Origin: Zygnema cylindricum
Taxonomy: Eukaryota; Streptophyta; Zygnematophyceae; Zygnematales; Zygnemataceae
Assembly: GCA_037447655.1 (NCBI GenBank)
Contig: JBBHKE010001167.1
Span: 124,001 to 188,000 of the forward strand
Reading direction: 5' to 3'
Length of the DNA: 64,000 nt
The notes under the pieces were generated by a model. It ran no database searches. It saw nothing but the letters and a program-made list of their open reading frames with translations, and was not told the origin of the DNA. Made by a program: the position numbers and the translations under genes. Positions 56,151 to 64,000 of this stretch are shown here, in pieces; within the stretch, counting starts at the first letter, position 1, and every line of letters begins with the position of its first letter.

Positions 56151-59100
56151 CTATTCACTTAATCCCACTGTGTCCCTACAATACTTCAGCTTAGGTGCAG
56201 GAAGAGCTTTAGTGAGCATATTAGCAACCATTTTTGCATCTGGCAAATAGCATAATTTAATCACTTTAGAGAACACTTTTTTTTCTTACAAAGTGTAATC
56301 TTACATCCATGTGCTTGCTTTTGAAATGGTGACTTTGGTTAGAAGCAATGGCAATGGCAACCTGGTTATCACACCAGATCACCTATGGACCAACCTGCAT
56401 GTATCCCAATTCTTGCAACATGGATTTCACCCATAGGAGTTCTTTGAGGGCCGAGCTCGCTGCTATATATTCAGACTCCATCCCAGATTGTGCCGTGACC
56501 TTTTGAAATTTGCTACTCCAACAGGAAGTCTCGTTCCCAATTTGCAGAACGAATCTAGTGGTGGATTTTTGGCTTGGCATGTCGCCATTGCTTGCAGCAC
56601 TCCATGTTTGCAGCTTCACTTCTCCTCCGCCTAGTGTGAGTTTAAGGTCTTTGGTTCTTGCCAAGTATCTTAAAACTCTTCTTGCTGCATCACGGTCAGA
56701 TTTCCTCAGATTCTCTAGACTTCTGCTCAGTACCTTAACTACTGCAGCAATATCCGGACGGGTATAGTTCATGAAATATATTAAGCTTCCCACTATCTGT
56801 TTGTAAGGTATCACTGTCATAGGATCATCCTCACCTGAATCAATAATTTCACTAACAATAACACCCGGTTTTGTTTCTTCCCCCTCTAACTTTTGCCAAA
56901 AATCTATTGGTGTTACACATCTTTTTGCCCCCAACATTCCATATTCATCTAACATGTTTCTAATAGCCTCCTTTTGAGTCAATTTTATTAATTTGTTTTT
57001 CTTGTCCCTCTCTACCTGAATACCCAAAATATATTTTGCCTCACTGAGTTCTTTTATCTCGAACCGTGATTTTAAAGCATTTTTAATTTTGTTAATTTCA
57101 GCCATTGATTTGCTAAGTAATAGTAAATCATCTACATATACCGCTATATAGACTATTCCATCCTCACCCTTGAAAACATAGAAAGAGTGATAAGAACTTA
57201 TCCTTTCAAATCCTGGGCTAGTTTAGAATTCATCAAGTTTTAGATTCTATTGCCTCCGGGCCTGTTTTAGGCCGTACAAAGATTTTAGCAGTTTGCATAC
57301 TAAGTGCTCTTTTCCTGGTTCTTCATACATTTCAGGCTGCTGCATTTAAATGGTCTCCTCTAGTTCTCAATGCAAAAAGACCGTCTTTACATCCATCTGA
57401 TGTATTTCCATATTTTCTATAGCAGCTAGAGTTAGAAAAATCCTAGCTGTCGAAAATCTTACAACAGGAGAAAAAGTTTCTTCAAAGTCAATTCCTTCCT
57501 TTTACTAAACCCTTTTGCCACAAGTCTAGCCTTATATCGTTCAATGGTATTATTTGGATTTAACTTCACCTTGAATACCCATTTGCTGCTGATCGCTTTT
57601 CGATCCGAAGGAAGTTCTACAAGCTCCCATGTCTGAGCCTCTATGATCGACTTCATTTCATCGTTTGTCGCCTCGATCCAATGATTTCGCTCCTGTGATG
57701 AGAAGGCTTCCCGGATGGTCAGAGGCTCCCTTGAGGCTGCCGAGTAGGCGAAGTGAGAACTTGCTTGCAGATGGCTATCGGATCTTCTTCCCCCCGGAAA
57801 GTCTGAGGCTAAAATTGTCGGATCCCGTGTATTGCGCTTGTTGCGCTGGTTGCGATCAGTAGGTAGTGACTGCTGTTGGTCTGCTTCGAAACGAACATGT
57901 TGTGGAACCCAATTATGTTCCAACTTCGGTGTTACCACTTGTGAATTTTCCATCTATGGGACAATATTATGGATGCTATCTAAAATGACATATTCTTGCA
58001 CTTTTTGTTGCTTCTGCGGCTCTGTCATTTTAAATAAGTCTATCGAGACTAGTTCATCTTTCACAACGATGTTCCTTGCTACAATGATTTTTTGTCTCTC
58101 AAAAACAAAGACTCTATAACCTCTAGAGTGATCATCATATCCTAACAAAATGCCTGACAATCCCTTAGGTTCCATTTTCCATCTATCAATAGACGTATCC
58201 AAAATAAAGCATTTATTTTGAAAGACTTTGAAATGATTGGCATCCGGTTTTCTACCCGGCCAGATCTCATAAAGAGTGGTTTCTTCCGATTCTCGAATCT
58301 ATCCTATTTTTGATATAAACTGCACAATTTAATGCTTCAACCCAAAATTTCAGATCTACGTCCTTATCCGCAAGCATGGACCTAGAGCTTTCTGTGATAG
58401 TTCTATTTAGTCTTTCTGAGACCCCATTCTGTTTCGGAGAGTATGGGATCGTCAATTTGTGACTTATACCTTCCTTGAGTAAGAAGTTTTCAAACTCTTT
58501 TGACGTATATTCCCCTCCATTGTCCGATTTGAGCTCCAGAATTGGCAGACCGTGTAGTTTCTCAGCCCACGCTTTGTAGTGTTGAAAATGAGTGAAGACT
58601 TCAATTTTTTCTTTCATGAAGTAGACCTTAGTAAACCTTGAAAAATCAACAGTAAACGTAACCATATATATATCACCCCCTTGGCAGATGGTACCTTTGC
58701 AAGGCCGAAAACATCAAAATGAATGAGTTGCAAAAGTTTAGTAGAATGAATGAGTTGCAAAAGTTTAGTAGACCTATGTTGCGACTTCGAGGAAACGGTA
58801 ATCTGTGTATTTTTCCTAGTGCACATCCATCACACGTTTTGTGTGACTGGTTTGACATAGTGACTCCTTCTATTTTACCAGCATTGATCATCTTTTTCAT
58901 ACTATCATAATTCACATGGCCCAACCTTTTATGCCACAACTCATCTGAGGATAATGCACCGGAATACAACACATCATTTTCTTTATTATTGGGCAAATCC
59001 ATTAGATACATTTTGCTGGCATCCCTTGTTCCCGTAACTGCAATTTTCCCAATTTTTCTAACAACCTGCTTGCCATGTTTTAGATTAACCTCAAACCCTT

Positions 59101-60352
59101 TATTTTCGACCAAAGAAGTTGAGAACAATTTTTTCTTAAAATCTGGAATATAGAGAATATTATGAAGAGTTCTCTCAACTGCCTTGGCCTCTACATCAAC
59201 TAGAAAGGATACATCACCTACAGCCCGCGTTTGCACATTCATTCCACATGCATAGTAGATATTTTTCTCTGGTGTTGATGTCAGATTTTTGAAAACTACC
59301 TTGTTCTGGCAAATGTTGGCCGACGCTATCGTGTCCATTATCCATCCATTGTCTTTCTCGCCCTCTATCGCTGCTGCCAAAGCAAATAGATCATCATCCT
59401 CTTCGTTAGAGAGTGAAAGAGACTCGTCGTGATGAGATGAAGACGCCGAGAATAGTGCATTTCCTCGTTGTGATGATCCCGTGAAGCCTAGATGAAACTA
59501 GCTTTGCTGCCATCTTGGCCTATACAAACCTGTTTCATTAGCTTTCTTAAGTTTAGGAGAGAATTTATATCCATGACCTTTTTCATTACAATAAAAACAA
59601 GCATTGAAAGATTGTCTATTTCCTCTTGGATTAAACTGTCTAAACTAATTATGATTTATGATTAAATTGATTTCTCTGCTGATTAAATAAGCCTTTTTGT
59701 CAAATTCTGTGCTAAATGCCTCTACTTGTTTTTCACCATTAAGAATTTTAGAATCTGCGTGCTTTTCAAATATCAAATAAATAGCTAACTATAGTGTCCA
59801 ACTAGCTTTATCTTATTGTTTCAGCCTATCAGACGTTGCTCACATAGTGATAGGAAGACCCCTCATTAGCAAAGCAACCTGCTGAAACTGAGGAAAAGAT
59901 CCATTTGCAGAAGCATAAGAATCTATTAGTATTCGAAATTTATTACAATATTTTGCCATTGTGCCACTCGTGTATTTGTAGTCCCAAATTCGTCCAGTCA
60001 AAAATAGTTCTTCCTGAACATAAGCTTTTTCAAAATCATCCTTGAGAGATTTCCATATATCGATCACCTTTTTCATTTTTATTCATGACATGGCCAATTC
60101 TTATGAAATACTGAATTTCAAAATTGACCGAGCTTGCTAATTTTTCTTTGACTAAGACGGATCCGATTCGGCCAGTGAACTTTCCAAAATATCCAAAAGA
60201 TTAACATTTTTGAAGTGTGTTTCCACCATATCCGCCCAATATGTGTATTTTTCTCTCGAGAAAATAGGAATTCTTGATGAGAAGCCCATAACCTGTTGTT
60301 CTACGACCATTGGAGCAGGTGAAGCATCAGCAGTAGTAGTGGAAGTAGACAT
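56151..60352 (-). pseudogene. H gag-pol, decayed
   Basis: Gag ATG at 60352 (MSTSTTTADASPAPMVVEQQ, or 60364 for MSEIMSTS), then VMGFSSRIPIF. The knuckle near 59560-59610 has lost its last Cys (CFYCNEKGHGYKFS). Protease region WIMDTIASANIC replaces the catalytic DTGA motif. Pre-integrase HKRLGHVNYDSMKK. Integrase LKSDNGGEYTS and KQNGVSERLN (58267-58665). RT SKWVFKVKLNPNN and YVDDLLLLSKS (57110-57160), RNase H to the stop at 56151-56153. A 24-bp tandem duplication at about 58718-58770 disrupts the pre-integrase end. At least seven breaks. Confidence 0.9.
60279..60293 (-). other. Half-tRNA primer-binding site of H
   Basis: Minus strand GGTTATGGGCTTCTC directly after CAACA; the first ten bases are complementary to the initiator tRNA-Met anticodon loop. 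It translates V-M-G-F in gag. Confidence 0.7.
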
Positions 60353-61270
60353 AATCTCACTCACAGAAGCTTATCAAAAATCCTATCAAACAGTAGTTTT
60401 CTATAGCTCACCAAATCTGACACAATGAAACAAACTGCTTCAAACTATACCAAAGTATAGAATATCACAAAGACTGACAACTCCCAAAGTTTAAGCTTAA
60501 TTGATCCAACATACAGCAAGATATGCAACTCAGAAGTTTCCCAAAAATAGTCTGCAGATAACACACTCTGGAAGTCAAGATGCATAAAATGTTCTACGTC
60601 CTAGGTCTTATTCTCTTCACTCAGTTTTCCTACTACATAGTGCTGTACCACCGATACAAGTGTTCCTAAAAGATACGTCAAAAAGAACTAAACTGCCACT
60701 AAGGTCTGAGTGCTCCTAATCAAGCTAAAACTAATCTATTACTATACAATGAATATTACTGAGAATCCTATACATGTGATTTGTTCAAATACTTGTCGCA
60801 TGGCTTAGTGTCAATTGATTGGGTACGTCCATCCGGCTGTTGCACAACATCTGTTAGCAAGTCACTTAATTATTCTCTTGTGAATCTCGTCGGTTGACTC
60901 GATTCATATCAACCGTAGCAGCGCAGTCCAAATCATGATCATATTCAAATATCTGCGGCTTCGTAGCAGCTACGCTGTCCCATACCAAAAACAGCCGCAG
61001 TTGTGTTTGTCTTGTTCCGTAGCAACTACGTTGTCCTGTACCAAAATATGAGTAGTTGCGTTTATCACGTTGCGTCGCAGGTTACGGTTGTCCGTACAGA
61101 CGATATCAAAAATAACCGCAGCTGCGCATGTTCCATTTGCGCCGCAGCTGCGTTGTCGGTACCATTCAAAACACCTGCACTGTGCTTCAAGTGATGATGC
61201 GTGTCCTTACAGATCTAATTTTCCGCTGTCCTATAAATTTGTTGAGAAATAAAGCTTTCCAAAAACAACA
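60294..61270 (-). mobile_element. H 5' LTR
   Basis: TGTTGTTCTACGACC...CCAAAAACAACA in plus reading, 977 bp, aligned throughout with the 3' LTR with scattered substitutions. It contains the gag start. Confidence 0.85.
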
Positions 61271-61275
61271 GAATC

Positions 61276-62130
61276 CGTTGATGAGTGAAAGTTGTGCGCT
61301 TGCTTCTCAAGGCGCTTCCTTCTGATACTTCGCGTGCACGCTTTCTTTCCTATGGCGGACTTGGTTCAGGAGCTTGGCTATTGGCTATCCCTATCTTATC
61401 TAACCTCCGATTCACCCCAGCTCATTCACCATGGCCCTTAGGTTTCGGCTTGGCCTCCCTCACCCACCTTTGCTTGGCTCTCTTATTTGCTCTGGTGACC
61501 TTGTTTTGGATCCCCACGGCATTCATTTGCTTCATTGCTCTTATGGAGGCGAGTTGATTTAGGCGCACGGCACGATTTGAGACACCATTGGTACTATCGC
61601 TTTTGAGGGAGGATATTCTGTCCGTCTGGAAGTTTCCCACATTATTCCTTCCCGTCGGATTGACATTGTATTACTTGATGGTGCGCGTCATACATTTGGT
61701 GATGTTGTTTTGGCAAACCCTACTTCTAATACTGTTGTTAGTCGGGCAGCTCGACATGTGGGCGTGGCCGCATGCGACGCGGCTAGGAGGAAGGAGCGTG
61801 ATTATGCCCATCGGGATGCTATGGATGGTTTCATTTCTAATGGCGGTGGAGATATGTGGTTGTTTGGGTATGGCTTTGGACTAGTTTCTACGTGCTTGTG
61901 GTCGGTGTTTGTTTGAGCGGCGGGGACCTAGGAGCCCTTCAGTTTCAGTTCTTACTTCCTTTTACAGTCAATGTTTATCAGTGGCCCTTCAGCGAGTGCA
62001 GGCTTCTACCCTACTTGGATCGTCTATTGCGGCTATGGATCGTTGACATGTCCCGCAACTCCCTCCTCGTGATCCTCCAAGGTTCGAGGACTTACGTGGT
62101 TGCTTTGCGTAGATTTTTAGTTATTTAGGG
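61276..62130 (+). pseudogene. Remnant of RLE-type non-LTR element ORF, C-terminal part
   Basis: A broken frame gives, in order: LGSGAWLLAIPILSN, MALRFRLGLPHP, a Cys/His cluster C...LDPHGIHLLHC, YGGELI.AHGTI.DTIGTIAFEGGYSVRLEV, then SRRIDIVLLDGARHTFGDVV, NPTSNTVVSRAARHVG, AARRKERDYAHR and finally SVALQRVQAS. The Cys/His cluster followed by R-x-D-X12-D fits the zinc knuckle and the PD-X12-14-D catalytic signature of the restriction-like endonuclease of R2/CRE-type retrotransposons (Pro replaced by Ile). Several stops and shifts. The RT part is not in the window; element H inserted at the left edge. Family-level placement is inference. Confidence 0.55.
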
Positions 62131-62459
62131 GTTTTGTTGTTAGGTGTTAGCTCTTTCTTTTGGTGTTTTCTTTGTTGTTTTTGCGTTTTTGGGTGTTTTC
62201 CCTCTACTAGCTGTCATTTCGTGTTTTTGTTGCTTATCCTTATATTTTTTTCCCCCAACATGTAGTTTTTCAGTTTTTGCCGTGCTACTTCTCTTTTGTT
62301 CCCATGGACTCAGATGGTTTACCATCGCGCTTTTTAAAAAAGTTAGCCACATAAACGAAGAAAACTACTCAGTATATTCCACTAAATGAAAGAACTAGCT
62401 CTGACTGATGAAACTTCCACTCAAAATACTAAGTAGAGGAATCAACCACTGTTGAAGAT

Positions 62460-63160
62460 CAACTTCCCTCAACAGTTGGAAGAATATATTTCGCATCTTT
62501 ATATTGCTCATTGTGTTTTCTGCCTTGAGAAACATGTCCCTCTTTGGGGTGACAGCTGAAATGTTGAGGAGAGGCGTTTGATCACCAGTTTTCTAACTAT
62601 CCAATGTGACATTATCCGATGTGATAGAGGCACCAGTGACCGTTGTCTCCATGTAACTTGCCGAATCGTTAGTTATCATCGCCTTAGTCACTGTCTAGAG
62701 ACGTGTTCTCATGGCATCACGGTGGGGTAACTTAAATGACTCCCTTATCTCCCCAGTCTTCGTCACTGATGCCTTGAATTAAGGGTCTTTTACTAGACTA
62801 AATGGCAAGCCCTTGACAAAGAATGCCTTGACCCATGCTTCATCTACCTTTTTTCTTATGTTTATCAAAAGCACCCAGATTTTCATATGCACTCATTTCA
62901 CCTTGTAGCTTTGGTTAGATCCGACAGGATGGCTAGACCCGACAAGACTTATTGTAAACTGGTCCAAATCGGATATTGTACGCTTTTTGTGAGTCGTGAG
63001 AGGCCTTGTCGGTTTCCACAACACCTAACTTTGGCTTCACGTAATCCGGACATAAATTGCATGGCTTCATTCTTCCATTCTTCACGTTTCCTAGAAGATG
63101 GTTCCTAATCCTAGTGGCTTGTGCATTGTACTGTAACACAGATACATAATTTATTGTTCC
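62460..63160 (-). pseudogene. hAT-type transposase remnant (BED finger, DUF659)
   Basis: Read leftward. ATRIRNHLLGNVKNGRMKPC and CPDYVKPKL (63030-63115) match the end of a BED zinc finger (RI..HL.G....C). After a gap, one frame gives DEAWVKAFFVKGLPFSLVKDP, FKASVTKTGEI, LPHRDAMRTRL, TNDSASYMETTVTGASITSD, NVTLDS, KTGDQTPLLNISAVTPKRDM and FLKAENT. That order (fi..glpF..v..P.F, P....R..L, sDgWt....plLN.......g..Fl) is DUF659 of plant hAT transposases. Three in-frame stops; no C-terminal dimerisation domain. No flanking inverted repeats identified. Confidence 0.6.
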
Positions 63161-64000
63161 TAAGTAGACCACCTGTTGGAGCTACAACATGCTTGCACTC
63201 TGGTCCTCGAATTATAGGTATGGCTGCCTTTAGGAAGGTTCGTGTAGTCTATAGTGAGATTTCAATGGCGGCTCCAAAAAGGCTTCAATGGCGACTACAA
63301 TGGTGGCTTCGTGGCTTGACGGTAAGGAAAAATTGTCTAGAACTCGCCATCCAATTCCAATTTGTGCGCGAAAATGAAGGAACGTCTTTTTTTTGAAATT
63401 TTTCGTACATTCTATCTGTCTGTACAATTTCCGTCCGTACACTCCATCCGTACACGAAAAGTATACGAATTTAACGAAAAGTTCAAAATTAAATAAAAAT
63501 AACGCATATCCTAAAATTTCGAAATTTTTACGAATGAAACCTCTATGCTTCTAATACACCTTCTACGTCAAGGGAGTGTTCCCCCTACCCTATCAAAAAT
63601 GTTGCGTTCGGACCAACGACCGAAACCTCCCCAATGACACCGTGCCTAGAGAAACCAAATTTGAGTGGGAAATAGTTATTAATTACTAAGGGTAAGATTC
63701 CATTAGAGGAAAAGTGGGGTTTTTTACTGGGCCTCGTGTGTTTTTCGTACCAATTTTTTTTTGTGAAACAAAACACATTTACTGGATAAATGTCCTGATG
63801 CTCCAATATTACAAGCCTAAGTATTAACGGTTGGATGTTTCGGTTTTTCATATCCTCTAAAAAATTGTGCAAATCATCCAATGTGAAGAAACTCTCCTCG
63901 CGAGGAGAGTTGCTTCACACGGGTCATGTATCATTGGTACACGTGAAAAAGCAAAAAACTATCCACCTCGAACATGCGATCATATACTTACACTTCGTAA
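63161..64000. other. Right-end spacer with long palindrome
   Basis: No gene seen. Contains repeated CCGTACA motifs at 63410-63460 and a 36-bp near-perfect palindrome at 63883-63918. Confidence 0.4.
63883..63918. repeat. 36-bp palindrome without spacer
   Basis: GTGAAGAAACTCTCCTCG followed directly by CGAGGAGAGTTGCTTCAC: 18-nt arms with a single mismatch and no loop. Confidence 0.85.

Larger units (their letters stand above)
41607..61270 (-). mobile_element. Copia element H, outermost of the nest
   Basis: The minus-strand element has its 3' LTR at 41607-41612 plus 55018-55989 (split by element A), and its 5' LTR at 60294-61270, 978 and 977 bp. The duplication GAATC is exact at 41602-41606 and 61271-61275. 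The polypurine tract is the complement of CTCCCCTAAAGC (from 55990). The half-tRNA primer site GGTTATGGGCTTCTC is on the minus strand at 60279-60293. Confidence 0.9.

Overview
The window looks like nuclear DNA of a green plant (streptophyte or land plant; I cannot narrow it further). It holds an intron-split ferric reduction oxidase (FRO) gene, a plant/green-algal family. Its Ty1/copia retroelements carry primer-binding sites that match the plant initiator tRNA-Met. Almost everything else is transposable elements in all stages of decay. I see no rRNA, no stand-alone tRNA gene, no CRISPR array and no prokaryotic feature.

Layout. 1-2177: two exons of an unidentified Lys/Arg/Glu-rich, probably nuclear protein. 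2178-6490: gene-poor DNA with small inverted-repeat elements (MITE-like). 6492-7527: solo LTR. 7645-16491: two copies of one copia family (C1 minus, C2 plus) arranged head to head; C2 is split by a reverse LTR that itself holds another LTR. 16492-28615: element E2 (minus) with full-length E1 inside its 3' LTR. 28616-33113: a pile of A- and D-type LTRs and gag stubs. 33114-35936: MITE-like elements. 35937-40806: the FRO locus, whose upstream region is a three-unit repeat rich in GTAC and whose middle is replaced by a truncated retroelement (J). 41607-61270: a nest with element H outermost, A inside H, B plus a solo LTR inside A, and a 515-bp TRIM inside B. 61276-62130: remnant of an RLE-type non-LTR element. 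62460-63160: remnant of a hAT transposase.

The most notable system is a clan of copia families (A, B, D, E, H and probably J). Their LTR runs past the gag start codon. Immediately after the LTR lies a primer-binding site, GGTTATGGGCC(CACC), complementary to the anticodon stem-loop of initiator tRNA-Met and not to its 3' end. The primer site is therefore translated as part of gag. Drosophila copia uses such an internal half-tRNA primer and yeast Ty1 starts its gag inside the LTR; here both occur together. Family C has the ordinary TGGTATCAGAG site in front of gag.

Insertion order is recorded by exact or near-exact 5-bp target duplications: GAATC (H), TTTGT (A), GTCAC/ATCAC (B), ATTAT (TRIM), GTACT (solo LTR in A), AGTCA (E1). 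All retroelement reading frames carry stops or frameshifts. B is the least decayed. The recurrent CAG to TAG, CGA to TGA and TGG to TAG changes fit deamination of methylated cytosine.
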